Of a DNA stretch of 64,000 bases, positions 24,360 to 33,555 are shown in pieces. How positions within the stretch are numbered: the first letter of the stretch is position 1; each line of letters begins with the position of its first letter. The stretch comes from Bifidobacterium moraviense. Lineage in GTDB: Bacteria > Actinomycetota > Actinomycetes > Actinomycetales > Bifidobacteriaceae. The DNA lies in assembly GCF_012932365.1 (NCBI RefSeq), contig NZ_JAAIIH010000002.1, forward strand, positions 1 through 64,000, in the 5' to 3' direction. The position numbers and the translations under genes were made by a program. The notes beneath the pieces were generated by a model. That model did no database searches, was not told the DNA's origin, and saw only the letters and a program-made list of their open reading frames with translations.

Positions 24360-26426
24360 TCACTCGGCGCTCAGGCCGGCCGAACGCCTGAGCGATTCGG
24401 GGATCGGCACGGGCGGCAGGTCGGAGTCGGGACGACGGTCGTTCGACAGCCACGTGGTGCGTTCCGGCGCCTTCTTGAGGTTCGCGAAGATGACCGCGAG
24501 CTCCTTCTCGTTCAGCGTCTCCTTGACGAGCAGCTGACGGACCAGCTCGTCGAGCACCTCGCGGTTCTCGTTGATGATGGTCCACGCCTCGGTGTGCGCG
24601 GTCTCCACGAGCCTGAGCACCTCGTCGTCGATGATCTCGGCGGTGCGGTCGGAGTACTGGCGGGGCTGCAGACCGTCCATGACGGTGGTCTGCTCGTCCT
24701 CGTCGCCGTACTTGATGGCGCCGAGCTGCGCGGAGAAGCCGTACTGCGTGACCATGGTGCGCGCGATCTTCGTGGCCTTCTCGATGTCGTTGGACGCGCC
24801 GGTGGTGGGATCGTGGAACACGATCTCCTCGGCGGTGCGCCCGCCCATCGCGTACGCCATCTGGTCGAGCAGCTGGTTGCGCGACTGCGAGTAGCGGTCG
24901 GACGTGGGCATCACGGCGGTGTAGCCGAGCGCGCGGCCGCGCGGCAGGATCGTCACCTTGGTGACCGGGTCGGTGTGGTGCAGCGCGGCGGCGACCAGCG
25001 CGTGGCCGCCCTCGTGGTACGCGGTGTTGCGCAGCTCCTCGAGCGCCATGCCCTTCGACTTCTTCTTGGGGCCGGCCTGCACGCGGTCGATGGCCTCGTC
25101 GATGGCGCGGTTGTCGATGAGCTGGGCGCCGGAGCGGGCGCACAGCAGGGCGGCCTCGTTGAGCACGTTGGCCAGGTCGGCGCCGGTGAAGCCAGGCGTG
25201 CGCACGGCCACCATGTGCAGGTCCACGTCCGGCACGAACGGCTTGCCCTTGGCGTGCACCTTGAGGATCGCCTCGCGGCCCTCCAGGTCCGGCGCGCCCA
25301 CGCCCACCTGACGGTCGAAGCGCCCCGGGCGCAGCAGCGCCGGGTCGAGCACGTCGGGACGGTTGGTTGCGGCGATGATGATGAGGTTGGTGTCGTTGTC
25401 GAAGCCGTCCATCTCCACGAGCAGCTGGTTGAGCGTCTGCTCGCGCTCGTCGTGGCCGCCGCCCATGCCGGAGCCGCGCTTGCGGCCCACGGCGTCGATC
25501 TCGTCGATGAAGATGATGGCCGGGGCGTTCTTCTTCGCCTCGTCGAACAGGTCGCGCACACGGGAGGCGCCGAGGCCCACGAACATCTCCACGAAGTCGG
25601 AGCCCGCCATGGAGTAGAACGGCACGCCCGCCTCGCCGGCGATGGCGCGCGCGAGCAGCGTCTTGCCGGTGCCGGGAGGGCCGTACAGCAGCACGCCGCG
25701 TGGGATGCGCGCACCGAGCGCCTTGTACTTGGCCGGGTTCTGCAGGAAGTCCTTGATCTCCTCCACCTCGGCGAGCGCCTCGTCCTCGCCGGCCACGTCC
25801 GCGAACTTGGTCTTGGGCGTTTGGCCTTCGAGCAGCTTGCCGTTGTTCTTCTTGCCGCCCATGCCGAACATGCCGGACGCGCCCTGCATGCGGCTCATGA
25901 GGAACCAGAACAGGCCGAAGAAGATGAGGAACGGCAGGATCGAGGTGATGAGGTAGCTCAGCATGCTCGTCTGCTGCATGTTGGACGTCCAGCCCTTGGA
26001 GAGCTCGGCGTTCTGCACGGCCTGGGAGATCTGCTGACCCTGCGCGAAGGTGTAGTAGAACTGGACGTCCTTGCCGTAGTTCTTGACGCGGCCGGTGTCC
26101 GGATCCGTCTTGGTGAAGTCGTTCTTGAGCTCCAGACGCACCTTCTGCGTGTTGTCGGTGATCTGCGCGTAGGTGGCCTGGCCGTTCTGGATGAGGTTCA
26201 GGCCGTCCTTGGTGTCGATGGTCTGGGTGCCGCCGATGGTGAACACCGAGAACGCGCTCATGGCGAGCAGCACGACGACCACGATCCACAGCCACGGCGA
26301 CTGCCAGAACGGCTTCTTGCCGTCGGCGCCGTTGGACCCGCCGCCCCGGTTGGGGTTCATGAACGGGTTGCCGTTGTTGGGCCGGTTGTTGTTATTGGGC
26401 TGCTGCGGTCCCTGCGGAAAGCTCAT
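24360..26426 (-). CDS. ftsH: ATP-dependent membrane zinc metalloprotease FtsH
   Basis: A 688-residue membrane-anchored AAA+ protease that degrades misassembled membrane proteins and short-lived regulators. Order: Asn/Pro-rich N-terminus, membrane helix about 44-66, extracytoplasmic domain, second helix near 145-165, Walker A GPPGTGKT near 249, Walker [12 protein letters not shown], the SRH segment, and zinc motif HEGGH near 470. It overlaps hpt by ATGA. The tilS-hpt-ftsH order is conserved in actinobacteria. Confidence 0.96.
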   Translation of the reverse strand: MSFPQGPQQPNNNNRPNNGNPFMNPNRGGGSNGADGKKPFWQSPWLWIVVVVLLAMSAFSVFTIGGTQTIDTKDGLNLIQNGQATYAQITDNTQKVRLELKNDFTKTDPDTGRVKNYGKDVQFYYTFAQGQQISQAVQNAELSKGWTSNMQQTSMLSYLITSILPFLIFFGLFWFLMSRMQGASGMFGMGGKKNNGKLLEGQTPKTKFADVAGEDEALAEVEEIKDFLQNPAKYKALGARIPRGVLLYGPPGTGKTLLARAIAGEAGVPFYSMAGSDFVEMFVGLGASRVRDLFDEAKKNAPAIIFIDEIDAVGRKRGSGMGGGHDEREQTLNQLLVEMDGFDNDTNLIIIAATNRPDVLDPALLRPGRFDRQVGVGAPDLEGREAILKVHAKGKPFVPDVDLHMVAVRTPGFTGADLANVLNEAALLCARSGAQLIDNRAIDEAIDRVQAGPKKKSKGMALEELRNTAYHEGGHALVAAALHHTDPVTKVTILPRGRALGYTAVMPTSDRYSQSRNQLLDQMAYAMGGRTAEEIVFHDPTTGASNDIEKATKIARTMVTQYGFSAQLGAIKYGDEDEQTTVMDGLQPRQYSDRTAEIIDDEVLRLVETAHTEAWTIINENREVLDELVRQLLVKETLNEKELAVIFANLKKAPERTTWLSNDRRPDSDLPPVPIPESLRRSAGLSAE

Positions 26427-26986
26427 GACTCATCTCCTTGGTATACGCGCGGCTTGAGCACGGCGATGGAGTCGAGGTTGCGGTAGCGCTCGGCGTAGTC
26501 GAGGCCGAAGCCGACCACGAACTCGTCCGGGATCTCGAACCCCTTGTACTTCACGTCCACCTCCACCTCGCGGCGGGCGGGCTTCTCGAGCAGCGCGAAG
26601 ATCTCCACGGAGGCCGCGCCGCGACGCCTGAGCTCGTCCACCAGCCATGCGAGGGTGCGGCCTGAGTCCACGATATCCTCGGCGATGAGAATGTGCCGAC
26701 CGCGAACATCGGTCGACAGGTCCTGGCGCACGGTGACGGTGCCGGACGACGTGGTGCCCGACCCGTAGCTCGATAGGCTCATGAAGTCCATCTGCACGGG
26801 GATGCTCATGGCCTGGGACAGCGCCACCACCGTGTTGACGGCTCCCTTGAGCACCGCCACCAGCAGTACGTCCTTGTCCCGGTAGTCCCGGCTCACCTGG
26901 TCGGCGACGCCTTGGATCTTTGCGGCGATCTCCTCCCTGGAGACCAGCTCATGGTCGATGTCGTCTTGAATGTCAGCGATACGCAT
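26423..26986 (-). CDS. hpt: Hypoxanthine phosphoribosyltransferase
   Basis: Salvages hypoxanthine and guanine to IMP and GMP using PRPP. The 187-residue protein shows LLVAVLKGAV (PPi loop), MDFMSLSSYG, the PRPP motif ILIAEDIVDSGRTL, and FVVGFGLDYAERYRNL near the C-terminus. The ATG at 26986 overlaps the end of tilS by 14 bases; a TTG eight codons earlier is possible but has weaker context. Translation is probably coupled to tilS and ftsH. Confidence 0.94.
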   Translation of the reverse strand: MRIADIQDDIDHELVSREEIAAKIQGVADQVSRDYRDKDVLLVAVLKGAVNTVVALSQAMSIPVQMDFMSLSSYGSGTTSSGTVTVRQDLSTDVRGRHILIAEDIVDSGRTLAWLVDELRRRGAASVEIFALLEKPARREVEVDVKYKGFEIPDEFVVGFGLDYAERYRNLDSIAVLKPRVYQGDES

Positions 26987-28103
26987 GCCCACTATCTTTG
27001 CACACTTCAATGACGTGACCCTTACGGATCACTGTGCATCCGCTGGGAAGGGACAGCGGCTTCTGGCCGTGCCAGTCGACGGTCAGACGGTCGATCGCCT
27101 CGACGTGCGTGCTTGACATCGACGCCCCCGCGCGGCGCAGCGCCTCGACGATCACGCGTCTGCGCAGCGCGGGGTGCTCGTCCGCCAGCCGCGCCGCGTC
27201 GATGAGCACGCGACGTCCGGTGTCGTTGCTGCCGTCCTTCTCGTCCCCGCAGAGCGTGTCCCCGGAGAGCACGTCGGCGGCGATCCGCGCCGCGGCGGTC
27301 TCGAGGCAGTCGGCGTCGAGTGCGGCCGAGGCGGCGCCCGCGGCGAGCGCGGCGGTGGGGTCGTGCCCGTAGCAGCGCGTCATGGCGGGGATCAGGTCGT
27401 GCCGGATGCGCGAGCGCAGCGGATAGGAGGCGTCGAGCGGCGCGTCCGGGTCCGCGGCGTCCCCGTTCGTGGGGTCGTCCCACCAGCGCAGGCCCAGCTC
27501 CCCGCACATGGCGCCGGTCCGCGCGCGCGTCACGTCGAGCCAGGGGCGCGCGAACCGCACGCCGCCGCGCCGGAACGCGGACGGCATGCCCACGATGGCG
27601 TTCAGTCCCCCGCTGCGTGCCAGGCCGATGAGCACGGTCTCCGCCTGGTCGTCGCGGGTGTGCGCCAGCAGCACCACGGCGGCGCCCAGTTCGCGGGCGC
27701 AGTCGACGAGCGCGCCGTACCGGGCCTGCCGCGCGGCGGCCTCGAGACCGGTCGCCGAGGCACGGTCCACGGCGACGGCCCGGGAGACCACGGGATCGAG
27801 GCCGAGCCCGCGGCAGCGGGCGACGACGTCCGCGGCGACGGCGGCGGAGTCGGCTGCGATGCCGTGGTCGATCGTCACGGCTCCGCAGCGCAGTCCCAGC
27901 ATGCCGCACACGATGCGGCTCACGGCGGCGAGCGCCATCGAATCGCGCCCGCCCGAACAGGCCACGAGCACCAGCGGCGCGCCCGGGTCCGGCTCGTGGC
28001 GCCCGTGCTCGGCGAACCGTGCGGACTGGCGCGCGAGCCCCTGCGCGGCCAGGCACAGACGCAGATCCCCGATGGCCTTGCGCAGCGATGCCGAATATGC
28101 CAT
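26973..28103 (-). CDS. tilS: tRNA(Ile)-lysidine synthase
   Basis: Modifies C34 of the CAU-anticodon tRNA-Ile to lysidine, which is essential for AUA decoding. The ATP pyrophosphatase motif is ACSGGRDSMAL, followed by the substrate motifs LLAHTRDDQAETVL and YPLRSRIRHDLIP. Length 376 residues, typical for actinobacteria, with an Asp/Ala-rich acidic stretch in the C-terminal part. It overlaps hpt. A GGGGGAG-like site is 12 bases before the ATG. Confidence 0.92.
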   Translation of the reverse strand: MAYSASLRKAIGDLRLCLAAQGLARQSARFAEHGRHEPDPGAPLVLVACSGGRDSMALAAVSRIVCGMLGLRCGAVTIDHGIAADSAAVAADVVARCRGLGLDPVVSRAVAVDRASATGLEAAARQARYGALVDCARELGAAVVLLAHTRDDQAETVLIGLARSGGLNAIVGMPSAFRRGGVRFARPWLDVTRARTGAMCGELGLRWWDDPTNGDAADPDAPLDASYPLRSRIRHDLIPAMTRCYGHDPTAALAAGAASAALDADCLETAAARIAADVLSGDTLCGDEKDGSNDTGRRVLIDAARLADEHPALRRRVIVEALRRAGASMSSTHVEAIDRLTVDWHGQKPLSLPSGCTVIRKGHVIEVCKDSGHAYR

Positions 28104-28156
28104 GTGACGCCGTCTCCCCCGATGTTCCGTGCCCGATGCTCCGTGCCCGTGCGCCG

Positions 28157-29593
28157 TTACAGCGCGCTGAGCGCGGAGGCGAGCCTGTCGATGGCCGTGA
28201 CCGCGGACGCCGGATCCTGCGAGTTGTTGACGATCACGGCGAAGTACAGGATGCCGCCGGATCGGCGCGACACGTTGCCGGCCAGCGAGCGCACGCCCGT
28301 GAGGCTGCCGGTCTTGCCGCGCACCAGACCCTTGGCGTCGGCGGTGAAGCCGCGGGTCGCGAGTCCCAGCGTGCCGGTCAGTCCGCTGACGGGCAGTCCC
28401 TCGGCGAACGCGGCGGTGGCGTTGCCGGAGCGCATGGCCGCGATCTGCACCTGCAGCAGCGTCTCCACGGTGGCGGTGGATCCGGGCGTCAGGCCGGAGC
28501 AGTCGGCCATGACGAGCCCGTCCATGGGGATGCCGGCCTGCTGGAGCCGCGCGCGCACGGCGGCGACCGCGCCGGCGGGCGAGTTCTCCGCGCCGTCGCG
28601 CAGGGCGACGAGGCGTCCGAGGAGTTCGGCCTGGGTGTTGTCGGAGTTGCGCAGCGCGTACGTCATGAGCTCGCCGATCGTGGCGGAGCGGACCGTGGCG
28701 ATCGGCTCGGCGTCCGGCGTGGCGCCCGCGGCGGGAGTCCCGTTGACGGTGATGCCCTGTTCGGCGAGACGTTCGGCGAAGACCTTCGCGGCGTCCTCCA
28801 CGGTGGTGAACGAGAGTTCCGGGTAGACGTGGCCGTCGTCCGGGTCGCTCGGTCTGGCCTCGGCGCCCCAGATGCGTCCGCCGTCCACGGCCATGGCGGT
28901 GACCGGCGTGGCGTAGCGGTGGTCGCCGTTGTTCTGCTCGATGCCGGCGGGCGTGACGGGCGCGCCGAACAGCGAGCCGTCGTACGCGAGGTTCACGACG
29001 GTGATGCCCTGCGCTTCCAGGGCCTGCGCCGTGGCGCGGGCGAGCGTGCCGAGACCGGCGCGGCCGTTGACGTGGTCCGGGTCGCTTTCGCCGGAACCGA
29101 GCAGCATGTTGCCGTGGCCGGTGAGCGTCACGGTGGCGGTGCCGCCGTCCGTGACGAGCCGCGTCTCGGTGTCCAGCGTGGAGTCCGTGTCGAGCGCGAG
29201 CGACGCGGCGAAGGCGGTGATCGTCTTCATCGTGGAGGCGGGTTCGCGGGCGACGGCGCCGTTGCGGTCGAGCGCCACCGTGCCGTCCTGACCGGCCACC
29301 ACGAGCGAATAGTCGGCGCCCACGCCGGCCGATGCGGCGAATTCGTCGGCCGCGCGCGTCACGGCGGCGGGGTCGAGGGGCACGTCGGACTCGAGGTCGG
29401 CCACGAGACCGGCCGGCGCCACGGCGCCGCGCGGATCGTCGAAGGTGCGCACGTTCACCGGATGCATGGTGATCGCGCCGGGAATCAGATCGAACGCGTC
29501 CGCCACGATCGCCCCCGCGCACAGCCCCGCCGTCACGACGACGCTGATGCCCACGGTCCATGAACGCCGAAGCGCGTCACGACGAGTGCCCAC
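28157..29593 (-). CDS. dacB: PBP4-type D-alanyl-D-alanine carboxypeptidase/endopeptidase
   Basis: A 478-residue secreted or membrane-anchored serine peptidase with an N-terminal hydrophobic segment (about 12-34). Active-site motifs: SxxK in EPASTMKTI, the second motif in DCSGLTPGS (SGL rather than SxN), and KTG in GKTGSLTGVRS. The large insertion between SxxK and the second motif fits the class-C PBP4 group. It trims or cuts peptide cross-links in peptidoglycan. GTG start with a strong GGAGGTGA site. It is upstream of tilS on the same strand. Confidence 0.9.
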   Translation of the reverse strand: MGTRRDALRRSWTVGISVVVTAGLCAGAIVADAFDLIPGAITMHPVNVRTFDDPRGAVAPAGLVADLESDVPLDPAAVTRAADEFAASAGVGADYSLVVAGQDGTVALDRNGAVAREPASTMKTITAFAASLALDTDSTLDTETRLVTDGGTATVTLTGHGNMLLGSGESDPDHVNGRAGLGTLARATAQALEAQGITVVNLAYDGSLFGAPVTPAGIEQNNGDHRYATPVTAMAVDGGRIWGAEARPSDPDDGHVYPELSFTTVEDAAKVFAERLAEQGITVNGTPAAGATPDAEPIATVRSATIGELMTYALRNSDNTQAELLGRLVALRDGAENSPAGAVAAVRARLQQAGIPMDGLVMADCSGLTPGSTATVETLLQVQIAAMRSGNATAAFAEGLPVSGLTGTLGLATRGFTADAKGLVRGKTGSLTGVRSLAGNVSRRSGGILYFAVIVNNSQDPASAVTAIDRLASALSAL

Positions 29594-29627
29594 CGGCAGG
29601 TCACCTCCACTCCGCTTGCCGGCCCGG

Positions 29628-31295
29628 TCACTGCTGCAGGCTGGCGAATCCGTCCAATGTCCTGAGCACGCTCAGCGAGCGCGCATCCAACAGCTTACCG
29701 CCCAGCCACGTACCGAGCGCCAGCGCGGCCGCGCCGTTGACCAGCGCGCACGCGCCGAGCGCCAGCCAGCCCGCGTCGGAACCGAACGCCCCGGCGAACG
29801 CCATGACCACGCCCGCCACGGCGGTGGGCACGAGCGTCAGCGGCGTGCCGAGCATCTGCACGAACGGGAAGAAGCCCTGCGCCACGGCCCTGCCCTGCGG
29901 CGAGGAGAACGGGCGGTCGACGGACGGCACCGGATACATGAGGATCACGGAGACGATCTCCGCCACGCCCAGCGAGGCGTAGGCGAGACCGAGGGAGACG
30001 CCGGTGATCATGATCGCGTAGACGGGGTCGCTCCCGCCGTACCACAGTCCGGTGAAGGCGGCGACGCACACGGCGAGGATCAGCAGGTAGACGGTGCCGA
30101 TCACCGCGAGCAGGCCGGCGCGCCCCCTGCGGTCGGCGGTGCCGGGCACGCCGCAGATCACCTCCATCGCGTAGCCGCGTCCGTCGTAGGCCAGCCCGTT
30201 GCCTTCGGCGAGGAACATGAACCAGCCGCCCATCACCGGGCCCATCCACACCACTTCGCCGATGCCTCGCGACTGCAGCGCCATCAGCACCGTCATGAGC
30301 AGCGGCATGGCGAAGAACAGCGCCTGGCGCGGATCGCGCCGCAGATAGGTGAGCAGACGTGCGGCGATCGCGCCGGACGCCGAATCGGGCACCCGACCGA
30401 ACGCGCCGAGCCCCCTGGCGGTCACGGTCCGCTCGGCGGCGCCCACGGTGAGGCGGTCGTGGCGGAGGCACGCGGTGGAACCCGCGAAGCACAGCGCCAC
30501 CGTGGCGGCGATGACGGCCAGACGCGCCGCGAACGGCCCCCATGCGCCCGCCATCGCGTCGAACGGCAGCTGGAAGGCCGCGCCGAACGGCGTCCACGCG
30601 AGCACGTCGGCCATGCCGGAGTAGGTGTCGAAGCGCATGTCCGTGCCGAGGTGCACGCCCACGGCGGCCTCGTAGACGTCCGCGTCCGAACCAGAGTTGG
30701 CGGTCATGATGCTCGGGATCTGCATGACGAACACGAAGAACAGCACGGCGACGATGTAGAGCACGCTCCGGCTGCGCTTGGAACGCACCAGCGACGTGGC
30801 CGCGGCGATCGCCAGCTTGGACAGGCTCATGATCGTGAGCACCGCGAGCAGGGCGGCGACGAGCTGCACGATCACGGCGAGCGCGCCGAACGGACGGAAC
30901 GCCGCCGACCAGAGCAGCAGCGCGACGGCGCCCATGATCGAGGGCAGGCCGGAGAGACCGGCGGCCAGCAGGCCGAGGCTCAGCGTGCGGTCGGGAATGC
31001 CGTACAGCGCGAAGCGGCCGGGGCTCAGCGTCGACCTCTGCCCCAGATACAGGACCTGCACCATGACGACCATGATCGCCCCGAACGCGTCGACGAGCAC
31101 CGTGCCGGCGCGGAACGGGCCGATCTCGGCCGCGTGGCCGCCGAGGTCGAAGGCGAGCACGGCGACGAGCGCCACCCCGCCGAGACCCAGCAGGAGACCG
31201 ACCACGTAGCCGATGGTCTGGCCCACGGATTTGCGCATCGCCGCGAAGGTGAGGGCCCAGCGCAGGCGGACGATGGTGGCGACGGACCGCATCAT
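29628..31295 (-). CDS. ABC exporter permease, 555 residues
   Basis: A polytopic membrane protein with about 11-12 hydrophobic segments and no ATP-binding motif. It begins RLRWALTFAAMRKSVGQTIG and ends in a short polar tail. Its ATG overlaps the stop of the ATPase gene (ATGATG/TGA), which fixes the start and implies one transporter. It resembles the ABC-2-like permeases of actinobacteria that lack close homologues of known function, so the substrate is unknown. Confidence 0.82.
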   Translation of the reverse strand: MMRSVATIVRLRWALTFAAMRKSVGQTIGYVVGLLLGLGGVALVAVLAFDLGGHAAEIGPFRAGTVLVDAFGAIMVVMVQVLYLGQRSTLSPGRFALYGIPDRTLSLGLLAAGLSGLPSIMGAVALLLWSAAFRPFGALAVIVQLVAALLAVLTIMSLSKLAIAAATSLVRSKRSRSVLYIVAVLFFVFVMQIPSIMTANSGSDADVYEAAVGVHLGTDMRFDTYSGMADVLAWTPFGAAFQLPFDAMAGAWGPFAARLAVIAATVALCFAGSTACLRHDRLTVGAAERTVTARGLGAFGRVPDSASGAIAARLLTYLRRDPRQALFFAMPLLMTVLMALQSRGIGEVVWMGPVMGGWFMFLAEGNGLAYDGRGYAMEVICGVPGTADRRGRAGLLAVIGTVYLLILAVCVAAFTGLWYGGSDPVYAIMITGVSLGLAYASLGVAEIVSVILMYPVPSVDRPFSSPQGRAVAQGFFPFVQMLGTPLTLVPTAVAGVVMAFAGAFGSDAGWLALGACALVNGAAALALGTWLGGKLLDARSLSVLRTLDGFASLQQ

Positions 31296-32215
31296 CGCAG
31301 CGCCTCCGCGCCGGCGGGCGCATCCGGGGCCGGGGCTGCGTCCGGGGCCGGGACCGCGGACGCGCCGCCGTCGAGCCAGCTGAGCTTGGCCGCCTCGTGG
31401 CGCCCGCCCACCAGCTGCATGAACCGGTCCTCCAGATCCTCCCCGGCCGCGACCTGCGCCACGGTGCCGGCCGCGCACACCTGGCCGGCGTTGACGATCG
31501 CCACGTGCGTGCACATCTTCTCCACCAGCGCCATCACGTGCGACGAGATGATGACCGTGCCGCCGGTGGCCGCGTACTCCGCCAGGATGTCGCGCAGGTT
31601 GGCGCTGGAGACCGGGTCCACGGACTCGAACGGCTCGTCCAGCACCAGGATGCGCGGGCTGTGGATCATCGCGGAGGCGAGGCAGATCTTCTTGGTCATG
31701 CCGGCCGAATAGTCGGCGACCATCTTGTCCGCGTCGTCCGTGAGGTCGAAGGCGGCGAGCAGGTCGTTCGCGCGCGAGACCACCTCGGCGCGTCCCATGC
31801 CGCGCAGCATGCCGGCGTAGACCAGCAGCTGCAGGCCGGTGAGACGGTCGAAGATCTGGTCGCCCTGCGGCATCACGCCGATCACGCGCTTGGCGCGGTT
31901 CACGTCGTCCCACACGTCCGCGCCGAGGATCATCGCGGTGCCCGCATCGGGGCGCAGCAGACCGGTCACCATGTTGAGCGTGGTGGTCTTGCCGGCGCCG
32001 TTGGGGCCCACGAGCCCGTAGAACGATCCGACCGGGATGTCGAGCGCGAGGCCGTTCACCGCGATCTTCTCGCCGAAGCGCTTGACGAGTCCGCGGATCG
32101 ACACGGCGGCGTGCGGATCCGGAGGGACGGGGACGTAGGCGACCGGGTCGGAGGCCGACGGAGAGGGAACTGCGGGCGGATTGCCGACGGATCGGGCCGG
32201 AATGTCGTATGTCAT
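31292..32215 (-). CDS. ABC transporter ATP-binding protein
   Basis: A 307-residue ATPase: Walker A GPNGAGKTTT near residue 73, Q-loop GVMPQGDQIFDRLTG, a signature that reads YSAGMTKKICLA instead of the usual LSGGQ, Walker B ILVLDEPFESVD, and the switch His in SSHVM. A Pro/Ala-rich N-terminal extension of about 40 residues precedes the domain. It pairs with the overlapping permease gene as a two-component exporter. AGGGTCG lies before the ATG. Confidence 0.88.
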   Translation of the reverse strand: MTYDIPARSVGNPPAVPSPSASDPVAYVPVPPDPHAAVSIRGLVKRFGEKIAVNGLALDIPVGSFYGLVGPNGAGKTTTLNMVTGLLRPDAGTAMILGADVWDDVNRAKRVIGVMPQGDQIFDRLTGLQLLVYAGMLRGMGRAEVVSRANDLLAAFDLTDDADKMVADYSAGMTKKICLASAMIHSPRILVLDEPFESVDPVSSANLRDILAEYAATGGTVIISSHVMALVEKMCTHVAIVNAGQVCAAGTVAQVAAGEDLEDRFMQLVGGRHEAAKLSWLDGGASAVPAPDAAPAPDAPAGAEALR

Positions 32216-32331
32216 GGTTCGACCCTACAGCAGCCGTCCGCGACTCGCCGGGAGGTTCACCGTGCGTTCATGCGGCCCGCCGCGCGCGCCGATCACCGCA
32301 GCGCTGCGACGGGCGGCTCGTGCATGCGCGC

Positions 32332-33555
32332 TCAGCCCTTGTGCACGATCGGCTTCCACTCGGGCTTCGCGAAGATGGCCTGGAACGAGATGACCACGTA
32401 GCTCAGCGCGAAGATCGGGAAGCTCAGGCAGTAGGCGAACAGCTCCTTGTTGGTGGCGCGGATCTTGTCGCGCTCGGCGATCACCGTCAGCGCGGCCAGC
32501 AGCATCATCGTGAGCATCGAGACGAGCACGCCCATGCCCCAGCCGTTGAACGCCCCCAGCTGGCTGGACCACGAGACGAACCCCAGCGCGGCGAACAGCG
32601 CGCCCAGCGCCAGACGCACCACCGTGAGCACCATGAACGGGCAGACGAGCAGCGTCAGATCCACCGAGGAGAAGTCGCGCTCCTGGATGCCGTGGCGCAT
32701 CATCGCCGGACCGTAGTAGCGGAACACCTGCAGGTACCCCTTGCTCCAGCGCACGCGCTGACGCCAGCTCTGCTTGAACGACGTGGGCTGCTCGTCGTAG
32801 AGGATCGCGCTGCCGCAGTAGCCGATGCGGTCGCCGTGCAGCACGCAGTCCATCGTGAACTCCATGTCCTCGGTGAGCAGATGGAACTTCCAGCCGTTGT
32901 TGCGCTCCATGATCTCGCGCGAGAACATGAACCCGGTGCCCGCCACATGGCAGCTCGACCCGATCACCATGCGCGACGAGTTCACGAAGCGCGACTCCCT
33001 GAGGAACCACAGCGCCGTGCCGCTGGAGACCCAGTTCGCGTTGAGGTTGACCGAGTTGCGGTAGCTGGTGAGCACCTTGAAGCCGGACTGGAACGCCTTG
33101 TTCATCTCCTCCACGTAGTGGTGGTCGAGCCGGTTGTCCGCGTCGAACACGAAGAACGCGTCGTACCGCGAGGCCTTGCCTTGCCTGCCCATGGACTCGA
33201 GCAGGTAGCTCAGCGCGTACCCCTTGCCGACCTGCTCGGTGTTGAAGCGCTCCACCACGTGGCAGCCCATGGACCGGGCGATGTCGGCGGTGTCGTCGGT
33301 GCAGTTGTCGGCCACGATCCAGATGTCGATGAGGTCGCGCGGATAGCTCTGCGACTGCAGGTCGCCGATGAGGTTGGCGATGACCGCCGACTCGTTGCGC
33401 GCGGAGATGAGCACCGCGTACCGCTTGTCCATCGGGGCGTCCGGGAACGCCTCGGGCCTGGCGAAGAATGACACCAGCACGTAGGCCGCCTGATAGACCA
33501 CCACGCAGGCGCCCAGGATGGTGATGAGCCAGTCGAGCACGGTGAGCAGCGCCAT
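32332..33555 (-). CDS. Membrane glycosyltransferase, family 2
   Basis: A 407-residue processive-type GT2 enzyme: an N-terminal membrane helix, the nucleotide-sugar domain with ISARNESAVI and WIVADNCTDDT, the DxD-like FDADNRLD, the acceptor LLTEDMEFT, and the (Q/R)xxRW motif in QRVRWSKG. Two to three membrane segments follow at the C-terminus. This pattern fits polysaccharide or glycolipid synthases. Its ATG overlaps the stop of the upstream permease gene (TGATG) with GGAGG nine bases before, which rules out the slightly longer GTG frame. Confidence 0.88.
   Translation of the reverse strand: MALLTVLDWLITILGACVVVYQAAYVLVSFFARPEAFPDAPMDKRYAVLISARNESAVIANLIGDLQSQSYPRDLIDIWIVADNCTDDTADIARSMGCHVVERFNTEQVGKGYALSYLLESMGRQGKASRYDAFFVFDADNRLDHHYVEEMNKAFQSGFKVLTSYRNSVNLNANWVSSGTALWFLRESRFVNSSRMVIGSSCHVAGTGFMFSREIMERNNGWKFHLLTEDMEFTMDCVLHGDRIGYCGSAILYDEQPTSFKQSWRQRVRWSKGYLQVFRYYGPAMMRHGIQERDFSSVDLTLLVCPFMVLTVVRLALGALFAALGFVSWSSQLGAFNGWGMGVLVSMLTMMLLAALTVIAERDKIRATNKELFAYCLSFPIFALSYVVISFQAIFAKPEWKPIVHKG

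Noticed and set aside
24256..24360. Missing folE/folP in the ftsH-folK gap as a sequencing gap
   Set aside because: The gap is only 103 bases, continuous and holds a clean terminator-like hairpin, so deletion in evolution is more likely than missing data.
23085..26486. 1133-codon plus-strand open frame opposite ftsH and folK-like genes
   Set aside because: Antisense to well-supported genes; no motif and typical shadow composition.
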